Shown here one piece after another: positions 36,461-47,112 of a stretch of DNA of 64,000 nt. The stretch is taken from positions 1,612,001 through 1,676,000 of the forward strand of contig CP085835.1 of NCBI GenBank assembly GCA_020809705.1, read 5' to 3'. The notes under the pieces are model-generated. The model had not been told where the DNA came from. It ran no database searches and saw nothing but the letters and a program-made list of their open reading frames with translations. The position numbers and the translations under genes are program-made. Within the stretch, counting starts at the first letter, position 1. Each line of letters opens with the position of its first letter. This DNA is from Calonectria ilicicola (taxonomy: Eukaryota > Ascomycota > Sordariomycetes > Hypocreales > Nectriaceae).

Positions 36461-36680
36461 TACGAGTTTGGGTTAGCATACACGCAAAAGCTCATTCAGA
36501 TCGGACTGCCAAAAAAAAAAAAGTCCGGTTGGAACACGAATTTGGGTTAGCTTAGGGCGGAGGGATGGTCCCCACCATAATCCCACCAGACTACGACCAA
36601 AAGACGTTAGAGACAATACGAATTTGGGTTAGCCTATACGCCATGTGTTAGCGTGACTTGGGATACGAATTTGGGCTAGC
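36461..36680 (+). promoter_or_regulatory. Four copies of a 17-bp motif, YACGARTTTGGGYTAGC
   Basis: The copies are at 36461-36477, 36535-36551, 36617-36633 and 36664-36680, all in one orientation; 14 of 17 positions are identical in all four. The spacings are 74, 82 and 47 bases between starts. They fill the divergent promoter between the dehydrogenase (-) and the Zn2Cys6 regulator (+). I did not see further full copies elsewhere in the window. Repeated identical sites in a divergent promoter usually mean cooperative binding of one factor. Confidence 0.8.
36502..36527. promoter_or_regulatory. CGGACT-N14-AGTCCG inverted repeat
   Basis: CGGACT (36502-36507) and its exact reverse complement AGTCCG (36522-36527) flank a 14-base, A-rich spacer. 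Inverted CGG/CCG triplets with a fixed spacer are the usual target type of dimeric Zn2Cys6 proteins such as Gal4. It lies between the first and second 17-bp motif copies. Confidence 0.55.
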
Positions 36681-36888
36681 GCAGGGAGGAAAGAAGCAGC
36701 CTAGTTCTGACTAACCCCTTCATTTCCCAACTTCCAAGACGTGTAGAAATCCATGCTACCCAGACGACGCTCCAAAATCAAGCAGAAAAGTCAACAGGGC
36801 CTTTTACAAATCATCGGAGTATTTCCCACAAGGACAATACCGTATCAAGCCTTTTTCTCCTAGGAAGTTAGATACCCAGCCAGCCGGC

Positions 36889-38204
36889 ATGCCCCGCCGG
36901 ACCACCCCTGCCACAGAGCGGCCCGCTCGGAAACGAAGGACACACACCAAGTCCAGGAAAGGATGTGGCAACTGCAAACTTCGCCAGGTCAAGGTCCGTA
37001 CGCTTCTAAATGTCGAAAATGATTTTTTTCTAACCATAAGTAACCATCCATATAGTGTGATGAGCAGAAGCCAACCTGTAAGAATTGCCGTAGCTTTGGA
37101 GTTTTGTGCAACTACGGCCAGCAGTCATTTCCTGGCGAGGGTACCCTCCAGGTCTCTATGAATGGGCCGTATCACATGGGCATTCTTCCCTCGCCCTCAG
37201 CTAAAACGGCCGTGCTGGGCGCCATTAACGGCACTCTCAGACAGGGGCCTGTTCTTGATGGCCAAAACCCAGCTTTTCAGCTGACGAGCCGGGATCTCGA
37301 TACTCTAGCCCGCTTCCAATTCAGAACCGTTCTGACCCTAGCCACCACTGGTACTCAGGATCTGTACCAGAAAGAGTCGATCCGTTTCGCCTGTTTGCAC
37401 CCGTTTTTCATGCATATGGCGCTAAGTATCACCTTGACACATGACCGCCACCTCGAGTCTTGCCCTCCTCTGCCGCCATCTACAACCGAGCTGTCCCACT
37501 TGTACAAGGGAACAGCCATATTCAACAGGAAACTGTGGGGTCCGTTGACATGCGGAGAGCGAGATGCAATCTGGGCAGCGGGGAGCCTCCTCACGGCGTC
37601 CACGCTTTCCCAGATCGAGGTGAAGACACCAGAGGAAGCATGGCCGCTCTGTGAGCCCACCGAAAGAGATCTAATATGGATCCTAGCCTACAGCGCAAAG
37701 AAGGAAATATGGCGCATCGCGGACCCGACGAGACCCGAGAGCTGCCATTATCCCTTGGCCGGGGAGAAATGGTTCTTTCTTCACGACAAGAGCTCTTCTA
37801 AATCAACACTTAAAGTAATTCCTCGAGAGGTTATTCAACTGCTTCGTCTTGATGATGATGATAACGACGACTCGACTAACCCCTATCGCGACGCCGCGCA
37901 CACACTCGACAAAATTCTGGCTATGGAGAGCAGCCAGTCGACGGTCATGAGCTTCCTGTCCTTTGTCACTCTAATGCCACGTGACTTCCGGTGCTTGGTT
38001 CAAAACAAGGACCCGTACGCGCTAATATTGATGGCTTACTGGTATGCCAGCTTTAGCCAATCGCGCGCGTGGCACGTCTGGCGACGATGCATTCTGGAGT
38101 GCCAGGCCGTTTGCCTCTACCTGACGCGATATCACAGCGACATACCTTGTCTACAGAAAACCCTCGAGTTTCCTAGGCAATTTTGTGATGTTGGGACGGT
38201 TTGA
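36889..38204 (+). CDS. Zn(II)2Cys6 transcription factor
   Basis: Two exons (36889-36993, 37056-38204) join to 417 residues. The intron (GTCCGT to TATAG) interrupts the zinc cluster between VK and CDE. Spliced, it reads GCGNCKLRQVKCDEQKPTCK then NCRSFGVLC, a perfect C-x2-C-x6-C-x6-C-x2-C-x6-C cluster, preceded by a basic arm PARKRRTHTKSRK. The rest (FRTVLTLATTGTQDLYQ, then FACLHPFFMHMALSITLTHD) matches the C6-type fungal regulator group with a Fungal_trans_2-like domain. A run of Asp (LDDDDNDD) lies near residue 280. The protein would act in the nucleus; the divergent dehydrogenase and its own gene are the obvious candidate targets, through the repeated promoter motif. It looks intact. Confidence 0.87.
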
Positions 38205-38492
38205 CCTCCTCAATATGGAATTACGAACAGAGATAGCTGTAAAAGTTCTTTCTATTCGTTTGCTTCCACAGCCAGAACTCAGTGAGGATAAGCTGCAGAG
38301 GCAGTGAATGGGGTTTGTTGGTTTGATGGTTTATGTCTACGGAATAGTTCAAGAAAGAAAATTGTGGGCTTGGCCAAGATCTCTACCAGAATCTCTAAAG
38401 CCATCCTTATGGCTATTACAGCTGCGTTCAATAGCCTTATCTTGATTTTTGTGATGTAAAAAAAAAGGTGTCTGTCTGTTGACAGATGGCGT
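38205..38492. other. 3' flank of the regulator gene
   Basis: A short stretch between the regulator stop and the tRNA gene. An A-run at 38458-38466 lies just past the 3' end of the tRNA as transcribed; on the minus strand it is a T-run, as expected for RNA polymerase III termination. Confidence 0.5.
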
Positions 38493-38564
38493 CTCTCCCG
38501 CCGGGAATTGAACCCGGGTCTCAAGCGTGACAAGCTTGCATACTGACCACTATACTACGGAAGA
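38493..38564 (-). tRNA. tRNA-Asp (GTC)
   Basis: On the minus strand a 72-base cloverleaf runs from 38564 to 38493. The acceptor stem TCTTCCG pairs with CGGGAGA (one T-G wobble). The D arm holds TAGTATAGTGGTCAGTAT, the anticodon loop CTTGTCACG has GTC at positions 34-36 (38531-38529), and the T arm CCCGGGTTCAATTCCCGG is perfect. The discriminator base is G, as expected for Asp. A and B box promoter elements lie inside the gene. No intron is present. Confidence 0.93.
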
Positions 38565-38827
38565 TGGGTAGCTGTGTTCAGCCACTGTAGCACCGGATTT
38601 CGATGTCCGGGCCCTACCCTATTCAAATTAAAACACCCTTGTGTAAGCGATGAGGCTTAGTCTTTGGATCCGCAACGAAAGAATATGATGAACAAGTGTC
38701 CGGATTCAGTCTTGGCTAGTTGTACTAAATGTCACGCAGCTGAGTTATCAAGGCAAGATAGTCAACAACTCTTAGCCATTTGATGATTAGGTAGAAATTC
38801 GTTCCCATATGTTTCAAACACGCCATA

Positions 38828-38907
38828 CGACTTTTTGGTGAACTCTGATGCTCACGTTGAATCCCAGGTCTACTACATGTGAGTGAGATGCTGAACCATT
38901 GTGCCAA
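38828..38907 (-). repeat. tRNA-like relic or SINE fragment
   Basis: The minus strand reads TTGGCACAATGGTTCAGC near 38907, close to an A box (TGGCNNAGTGG). About 50 bases later GGGATTCAACG resembles a weak B box, and the block ends GTTCACCAA, which half-pairs with the start. No full cloverleaf forms. It may be a decayed tRNA gene or the head of a tRNA-derived SINE. Confidence 0.3.
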
Positions 38908-38989
38908 GGAAATGAAAATGGTCCTTATCTTACGACATTAAACGTCTGCTTGCATTGGGAAAAGAGGAAATTCAATATCATTATCACAT

Positions 38990-41574
38990 CTACCTGTATT
39001 TCAATCCCGGCTTCACACGCCTTATCCGAGCATCCCTTCTATGTCCGCCATTGTTTTCGTTGATGCAACTTTCTTCATCGCCATCTGAAAGCCTCAGAAT
39101 CTCTAAATAGCCGCCTTCACCAATCTCTCTAACTTTGACTGGTGTTTTCCATGTTCTAGAACTGCTAACCCCCGCACCAGCATTTTCCAGACCCTGCAGT
39201 GCCTTTGATCGTAGTGCCAGAGTCATTAGCGAACCGAAATTACGCCACGCCGAGCTAGTCCATCGGTTTGAGGAGAATATAATTATTGCGTTATGGAGGA
39301 GGGCAATGACTACGTGCACCAACAACATTGTGAATGCTGCTATAATGCTGGTTCCCCGGAAAATGTATATGTAACTATACCAACGTATTGTTTGTACGAC
39401 AAGAGTTTGATTCGCACCTGCAAGACTTAATGCATCCTCCATGGACAACCGTTGCCAAGTTGCGGACCAGCCTACCCAGCCATCCTCATTTCTAGAAGCG
39501 CCCGCATAAGACGTCAATGCGTCAGTTAGATAGATGCTGACACAAATGGCGAGGCATCCGGGGGTGGAGTTTCTAAGGTCAACAGACTGAACCTCATCAC
39601 AGAATCTAGCAAAGGTGCCATATGCAGGGTTAACAAGTGTAGTGTTCGCACCTTCACTCAGGGCTCCAACAAGCCAGTCCTTTTTCAATTTGACGATGGG
39701 TTCGATTTGCCAAGTATCAAATAGATAGTCAAGAGGTTCCTCCGAGGGAATGTTCAGATCAAACAGTGTTTGGAAGGACGAATCTGCCGTCATCCAGGTT
39801 TCTGAGTACACCCATCGCGTCTTACACAAACAAAGATTGAAGAAAAAGTTCATATCAGAAGCGTTGCCTTCTTGCGTCCGAGGAAATATTATTGCTGCAC
39901 TTATCAAATGAGGGACTTTATCTTGGATGTCGAGAATCAGAGGATCCAAATAGCGTACATAGCCGGTGCCAAAGCCATAATCTTCTGGCTCGATATTGGT
40001 GAAACTCAACAAACCCAGTAGATTCTCATAGTCCAAATCGACTCTAAAGTGCCCCCGCGAGATATTTTCGAAATCGAAAACGGAGCTGTTGACCCTTAAT
40101 ACAGGCGCACAATAGACGACCGTGAACGGCTGCTTCCACTGCTTTATAGACCCTTCAACAGTATCTAGCTGCCGAGAACTAATAAGGAAACTGTTTGCTT
40201 GAATGTCGTTTTTAATTGATTGTCGAGCCAGTCTGATATCATCTCTTAGTGTCTCGGCTACAAATTTAAAAGGGCCTGAGGTTAGAGCAACATCTGGTTG
40301 TGGATTATATGACGAGAGGGTTGACCATGAGATATGACGAGCCAAAATAGGTTTTCCTGATCTCGTAACAGACGAATTCCAGAATTCTGGGAACGTGGGA
40401 GTATATGGTGAATTTACTGTTGCGTCGTTTAGATACGCAAAAAGCGGTCCCAGTGTTTGCTGATCGCAGCTGGTTGAATTGTCTCCAGATGGTGCGTCAC
40501 AATCGTCTCCCCATGTATTCCAATTTTCAAAGGTCATTTCTGGAATGTATAGGTAGCCATCAGTATACTTGTTGACCCATGTTGTATTCCGAAAGGCATT
40601 ATTTGCCGGTTTCCATAAACCAAAACGAGGTATCATAATGACCGAAGAGAAAGGGCTTGCACTTAAGCTGATGAGCGTCAAGAATAATATAGTTCCTATG
40701 GTCATTATATGAGAACCGTAATCTAATTGCGGTCTAAAGACGGAGCCCCATAGTTTCCAGCTTGTGAAATATTGGATTGGAGAAGATAGATAAAATGGAG
40801 AAGATAGAAACCCTAAAGCGATTCCGTTTTTCTCAAGAAGCTGGTAGTGTATCCGATGGAGGAGGATGTCAGTGATGGAAATCAAAATCAGGGTCTCGTG
40901 GGCCTTTGCCGCGAACAAAAGACCGCTCAACTCCTCAGATGTAGGATGAGGAGGCTCCCATTGAAACCCAACAATATACAGAGCGAAGAGAATTAATGTC
41001 ACTGTTATAGCGGGTACGTGGAGTATGAAGAATTTCCATAATGCAGTTGAAAGCTTGTTCCTGCAGAGCACTTTTGGTTGCTCCGAGCTGAACTGGCGAT
41101 GATGGTGTCTGAGCTTAAGCGCATCCCGAAGTTTCTTACTGTAGCGTCTTGGCCTCGGGAACTGAGAGGTTTGGCGCGAAATTTTCAGGCGGCCGATTCT
41201 CCTCCGCATACTCACGGTTGACCTTTCCGGACGTTGCGTGAGAGGCTGCGTTTGCATCTCAAAGCTGTCCCTGTCTTGTAGGCCATTATCTGACTCATGG
41301 AGGAGTCGTCGGGTGGCGGCTGGGTTCGACAGATTCTCGTTACTTTGTAAAAGATTTTTCCGGGAGACACCTGGCTCAAAGAAAGTCTCGGAGGGCGATG
41401 AGGGGAAAAGGCCAGGATGAGCTTGTTGGTACGTGGAGGTATTGCTGCGGCCGGAGCCATCCAGGTCGTAGAGGCGGAGTGGGATATCTTCAAATCCTCG
41501 GCAATCCGTCGACTAAAATGTTTGTTAGGCCATCAAGACAGAACAGATTGTACAATAAAGCGAACCTTGCTCAT
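38990..41574 (-). CDS. Large membrane protein of unknown function
   Basis: The core frame (41257-38990) encodes 755 residues, but the reading frame stays open upstream to a TTTTAG acceptor at 41513. A three-codon first exon (41574-41566, MSK) with a GTTCGC donor and a CCTAAC branch gives 843 residues in phase; the core start at 41257 is the safe alternative. The N-terminus is polar and basic, then come helices (FFILHVPAITVTLILFALYI, a second near LILISITDILL, a third near IMTIGTILFLTLISL). A long outer domain with many N-x-S/T sites and Cys residues follows, then a final helix pair (GTSIIAAFTMLLVHVVIALL) and a basic tail. The stretch FQWEPPHPTSEELSGLLFAAKAHE resembles a common fungal protein family without assigned function. 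It is divergent from the membrane protein at 43838. Confidence 0.72.
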
Positions 41575-43773
41575 TGTGAGGCTCAGAACTCAGCGCTCTT
41601 TCTTGAATTCGATATCAGTAGATTCGTAGACCATCACAGTCGCGGCTCTAGAAAAAAAGAAAGAAGAGGAAAACGAAAAAGAGGGGAAGGAAAAGTGCAA
41701 GCCCCCAGGGATTGCAGGCTCAAATCAGGCTGCCTTAGATAAGCCAACATGTGGTTACATCTTCTAATCCCTGCTTACGCATTTTAATATTTCGCAAAAT
41801 TAAATATTAGATAAGTCCCTTATAGTAATAGTTGCCACGATGGTGAAATAGGTTTGGCATTTTATTTTTGTTGCTTTAAACAGTATTTCTCTACCATTCC
41901 TTTCTTGGTTCTGTATAAGATGTCAAAAATAGGCGTCAACATTTGGTAGACAAGTTCTTCCCGTATTTTCTAGTGGGTATGGTCGTATGTGCCCATGGAA
42001 GGGCTGAACTCCAATTGTCAAGTGGTGTTTGAAAACTATGTTCAACTGCCAGGTACAATAAAATCCGGAATTATTTTACAAAAGCCTCTGTATTGGGTTG
42101 TTAAGATCCCACCAGATCTACCGGTTCTGAAAACGTACAGAGCTGTTGGCTAGAGCGTTAGGGTTTCAGAAGCGGGCTTGATGGGGTAAATATTACTATA
42201 CTACGTAGTTTGTGCAACCACGTCCCATTTACTATTAGCTATGATAACGTAGCAATTGATGTTTTGCCAAACCTTTTTGACTTTAGTTCATTTACACGAG
42301 CTGAGATCGATGAGCTATCGCGCAGGAGTGCCGAAACCAACCATTCTTAGAATATTTTCCATCGGAATCGTTCACTATCAGAGAAATCTTGGGTAGTAGT
42401 GCAGCCTACTCACCTGAAATCGGCAGCATTCATTTGTCCTCATTTCCCATGACGCGGGTTTGCAAGGTTCCATTACCTAGCTTACTCAGCATACTCCTGC
42501 TCATGTCAGCCAACATGAGCTACGTCGTAATAGCAACCTCAGTGGATTGATTCGTTTAAGATTTGATTGGGTACCGGTGTCATGACGGCGTCTTGGCAGC
42601 TTACTTCTGCATTTCTAGGTTTGGCGTACAAGATACCCTGACGCACACGCTGGCGCCTGGTCGTGGGAAGCGCAAAGCCGTGAAAAAGCCAAATTACTAG
42701 AATTAGTAGAAATTGATTTTATTAAAGCTGGGCTAGAAGAAACTGGGTTATTGGAAGCTAGGCTATTGGAAGCAGCAGAAAACACACCTGTTGGAGTCGG
42801 GTTGTGAGGAGCCGGGCTGCTGGAAGCTGTGAGAAATCGGGCTGTTGGAAGCAGCAGAAAACGTACCTGTTGGAGCCGGGCTGTGAGGAGCTAGGCTGTT
42901 GGAAGCTGGGCTGCTGGAAGCAGTAGAAAACGTACCTGTTGGAGCCGGGCTGTTGGAAGCTATTGGAGCTGGGCTGTGAGAAGCTGTGAGAAACCGGGCT
43001 GCTGGAGGCAGTAGAAAACGCACCTATTGGAGCTAGGCTATAATAAACTAGGCTATTGGAAGCTATAAGAAATTGGGCTATTTGAAGCTATTAAAAGCTA
43101 GGCTATTGAAAGTAGTAGAAAACACATTTATTAGAGCCAGATTATAATAAACCGGGTTATTAGAAGCTATTGGAAGTAGGGCTGTTTGAAGCTAGTAATA
43201 TTTATAAAGGGATTTAAAGATTTCCCCCTTTGCGGGGGGGCGCCCCTCCCAGGAGGCCCTACCAGAGGCTCTGCCTCCAGCAGCAGAATAACCTCCAGTT
43301 CGCTTGCCGCCTAAAAAGGCAATCCGGTGAGCTGGCAAAAAGGACCAATTGCCGCTGGGTATTTTTAGATTTTGCTTATATTACTACCACAGGCCTCCCA
43401 TTAGAAGAAGTAAATCCGGCAGGCGGTCAAATACTGCCGTATTCAACCACCTTCTATCGGCTTTGCTTAATGAATTCAGCCCTATTATGGTGGGATGTTA
43501 AGCTTCTTCTATCAGCTTAATTTGCGGCCCCCAAATGATAAAAAGGTATCTCTCAAGCTACCAAAGCCAACCCAAGCTACGCTGGACACCACTATATCAT
43601 GCGGCATTTGTGGTCGGTCGGTTTGTTCTTTGTGGATCTTGGTCAGATGTACCTATTTCAATGCTGCATCTGACTCATCTGCTTATTGTTCAGCACAATA
43701 TCCAAATATAGCCCCATGCAGCATTTAAGGAATAAAACCAACATTTCTCAGCCAACTTCTCCATTTGAGGCAA
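41575..43773. other. Intergenic region with minisatellite and unexplained remnant
   Basis: Besides the minisatellite at 42720-43197, the block 43200-43560 holds a short GC-rich piece (GGGGGGGCGCCCC at about 43234) and a frame (43230-43520) ending against unrelated sequence. It may be a fragment of a mobile element, but I cannot name one. The rest looks empty. Confidence 0.4.
42720..43197. repeat. Minisatellite of GGGCTGTTGGAAGC-type units
   Basis: About 480 bases consist of short units such as GGGCTGTTGGAAGC, arranged in a higher-order pattern of about 70-100 bases. Each longer unit starts near AGCAGYAGAAAACRYACC; five such marks lie at about 42773, 42851, 42919, 43006 and 43108. The left and right edges carry A/T replacements (for example GGGCTATTTGAAGC and ACACATTTATTAGAGCC), while the centre keeps G/C. 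Confidence 0.75.
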
Positions 43774-43837
43774 ATGTTTGAGATCCTCAAATGCCGCTCT
43801 CATATTTCCTTGTATTTTATCATTCTTCTCCTGGGCC

Positions 43838-45814
43838 ATGGCCAACGGCACTATAATCGAAGTGATTGGCAGATCTAATTTCGAGGATCGATTGTTTGAT
43901 CCCAATTTTCAACAGTACAGTGTTCCTAAACAATGGATTGCCTGGCGATTATCGCACTTGTTGTCCATCCCCTCAGTCCTGGAATCTTTTGGCACCATCT
44001 TCCTCATACAAGAAGGGTGCAGAGCTTCCAACGGTGGCATTAACTGCACAGAGGCATGTAGCGATTCCACCATCATGTTCAGTTCTTATGATACCCTTTG
44101 GAATTGCATGACTCTTGTGGCAGCATCGGCAATTTCACTAGAGTCACCAGAGTGGATTGACGCAAAGAGCGAGAATGATGCCAACGACATATTTCATTTT
44201 GGCACTGTGGAAAAGTTTGATCTCAATGGTGAAGTTCTTGATAATTATTTTGGCTGTGCGATGCAATCTTGTATTGACTCAAGATTTGGCGACTGTCCAG
44301 ACGAGTTTATGGTGCTGCAGGACAACTTAACTAGTTATTTCTCTCTGGTCGAGAGCTTGGGTGGTATAATGGCCGCAAATTATTGTTCGACTTCAGATCC
44401 TGGGATCGACTTTGATATTGCAGGCCCTGGGGCAGGTTTTCCCTTCCTTTTTTACGTTTATTTTTGTTCATGAGTTACGAGATGGGATGAGTCCATGGTA
44501 TGGCAAGTACAGCAGACGCTAACTTACTGGCAACTATATTGTGCTCGCATACTTCATCCAGTTTGGTTTAGTTTTCTTCTACGTACTTTCGTACAAGATT
44601 ATTACCGCATGGGTTCGAAACATTACGTGGACACTATCTCTTCCGTTTTCTGGTAGAAATTCGGCAAGTAAGAGGGCATTGAATTGGCAGCAATTCGTTT
44701 CAACAGGACGTTTCCCCGAGGCTATTTCATCATCCATCGTTGACGTTCAGGAAACACAAGCTCTCCTTCTTGTTACTATTGCCGGCGCAACTATTGCCAC
44801 ATTCACAGGACGGCCAGGAACCGGGCTTGGAAATATGCAGACGTTATCATCCTGGCTTACCAACAGTGTTATTCTTAAAGGAATGGTCACAGCAGGGTCT
44901 TATCCTTTGCTACTGATTCAAATCATCCTACATCGGTGTGGCCGTCGTTGGTGGTACACATTGCTGTTTATTGCTATCAATTCGGTGTTGGTTGCTATTA
45001 TAGAAGCATATAGGCGACCAGAGGGCGAATCTCTATTAGTCCGTCTCCGCGAAACAGCAAGTCTCTCTAAATGTGGCAACAACTTAGGGCCGAGAACCTT
45101 TTGCCTTCCTTTCACTTCGTACTACGACGACCCTAGCCCCAACAAACTGTCGATAAAAAAGCCTGAGGATCCGCAGCTTTACTTGAGCTTCAACTCTAGG
45201 AATCAGCAGCCGGTATATATCTTGACTGCATTTCTCATCCTAGATTGGCTCATCTATATCGCTCGCGCACATAACTCACGCCAGGCCCAATATAACAGAA
45301 TTGGTGTTGATCATGGCATGATTCATCTACCGCGAGCCTTTAATTCAGTATTTTCAAGAGAAAGGATCATGTTTATGTTGCAAGGTCTTTGGATCACTAT
45401 TGAGGTGCTAGCGTTTACCATGTGTATTTTTGGGCTGGTAGAGTTTTCAGCTTTTCTTAAAGTATTGAAAGACGAGGAAAGCGATGGTAAAAGTGCTGTC
45501 AATATCTCAGAGTGGTCATTTGGGCAATTGATCGCCGTTGCGGTCTGGTTGCCTGCTATTTCAAAGTTTCTTTCCCTTCTCATTGGTAAGTTGACTCGTA
45601 CCACTTTAAGCAAGTGAAACTAACATGAAATATAGATCCAAATGGCCTCCAGCAAAGGATCGACACCCGCTACACGATTGAGAAAAACCACACTGAAACA
45701 GAAAATAATCAGTTGCTTAATCCACTGTCTGATTCATCTTTGCTGGTTCAACCCACAGGCAGAGGAACTCCCACTGGTACAGAACTTGAGATGGGTTCTA
45801 TGGAAGTGAGGTGA
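43838..45814 (+). CDS. Multi-helix membrane protein of unknown function, 5' end and one splice site damaged
   Basis: The three exons are 43838-44435, about 44541-45585, and 45636-45814. An N-terminal outer domain with several Cys and N-glycosylation sites (INCTEACSDST, then YFGCAMQSCIDSRFGDC) is followed by about seven or eight helices (AYFIQFGLVFFYVLSYKI; SWLTNSVILKGMVTAGS; TLLFIAINSVLVAIIEAY; FMLQGLWITIEVLAFTMCIF) and a polar tail. A hydrophobic signal-like stretch (AALIFPCILSFFSWAMA) lies just upstream in frame, but no ATG serves it: the nearby ATG at 43774 is out by one base. The acceptor before the first helix reads TG instead of AG; a later AG at about 44570 is in phase but would delete half the helix. 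The last intron (GTAAGT to TATAG) is normal. No family name recognised. Confidence 0.6.
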
Positions 45815-46396
45815 ATGCTAGAGTGATGAACTTTTCATATAATTTCTATTTTGTTGCATAATTATTGGTCATTATCTCCCATTCTACCTCGCTTCCCCTC
45901 CTTTTTCCAAAATCTAGGGAAGCGACCATGATATTAAAGCAGGTGACGCAATGGCTCGACGCGCCAACATTATTATCAAAGATTTTAGTCGACAACCCAA
46001 CCATTTGTCAGTCCATAAAAAGTTAGCATATTGACATAATAAAAGTGTAAATATTACGAAGAAATCAGATTAGTCGCCAATTAATTCATAGCACAAAGCT
46101 TGCGCATCAAGAATGTCGTGCAATGTGAAAGATCTTGTCACATCCAACCAAAAGCCTTGGTGAGGAGCCTTGTTTGGCTGGGCAACGAACGATCTGAGAA
46201 AAATGTCTTTCAAAATAAACCTAGAATTACTGTAAATTTTGATGATTCGACTTTTTGCAGAAATACAAAGAGCAAAACAAAGTGATAAGCAAAAGATCTA
46301 GCTCTATTATATAAGGGTCTCATTATGATACAGTCTCCATTACCACCCAAGGCAAAATAATAGTAGAGAGATAAACTTTACAAGACAGAAAAATTT
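45815..46396. other. Intergenic stretch between convergent genes
   Basis: This A/T-rich stretch holds the 3' ends of the membrane protein gene and the small secreted protein gene. Nothing else was recognised. Confidence 0.5.
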
Positions 46397-46744
46397 TTAA
46401 CAATAATCGTTCTGCCCAGCACCGCCATCATGGCAACCGTTTGCACAATAGTCTTGGAACCTAATCCAACCATGGCCACCAACACCACACCTGAAAAGAG
46501 AATACCACATATGAGAAGAGTCTTGGGGTAATCCGACTCTCTCAAGTTCAGCCGTTATCTCCTCTTGATAATTTCCTATGATCATAATTAGCATTTAGGA
46601 TACCACGAGTCGTAGGACTATGATCGCACCTCTTTTGGCCAGGTTATACCCGCAATAACTGAGTCCGTCGGTGCATGCCGCTGCGGAGACAAAGGTTGGA
46701 AGTACACTTGCTACCGCAATGAGCATGACAGTGGGTTTGACCAT
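46397..46744 (-). CDS. Small secreted cysteine-rich protein
   Basis: Two exons on the minus strand (46744-46630, 46575-46397) join to 97 residues. The intron (GTGCGA, branch GCTAAT, CATAG) restores GYNLAKRGNYQEEI. The first 21 residues (MVKPTVMLIAVASVLPTFVSA) are a clear signal peptide. The mature part begins AACTDGLSYCGYNL and has six cysteines, ending FRCGVGGHGWIRFQDYCANG then CHDGGAGQNDYC. This layout (YCGY-L--RGNY, SLF-C, C--GC-DGG-G--D-C) recalls a group of small secreted fungal proteins of unknown function, often listed as effector candidates. It lies alone in a gene-poor stretch. Secretion is well supported; the role is unknown. Confidence 0.8.
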
Positions 46745-47112
46745 TTTTCTGGTAGGGTGATAACTTGTTGTCCGAGTTAAAATTGTTTAGTTGAGTTGCG
46801 TTAGATGATGTTGGTGGATGTCTTTGGTAAAGGCGGAGCAGGTCTACCCCATTATATACATATTTTTAAAGGAAAAAGAAAACTTTGAGTAACCTTCCAT
46901 TTTTTGTTATTCTCATTGCCATCCTTGTTATGGTCGCCGACCATTGCTGTTGAAGCTGAAACAATACTGCATCTGAGAACCCCGAGAGTGCTACTACTGC
47001 GATTTGGTGGATCAAATCAATATTTGTTGCCGAAATAGGAAACGTTTGTGTTATAGGCGAAGCCGAAGAATGCAAAGTATAAGCGGGCAGGCATTTTTTA
47101 TTGAATAGCTGA

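Noticed and set aside
42763..43023. 86-codon ORF rich in SPAPTGTFS repeats
   Set aside because: It is only the minisatellite read through on the minus strand, with no promoter or flanking gene structure.
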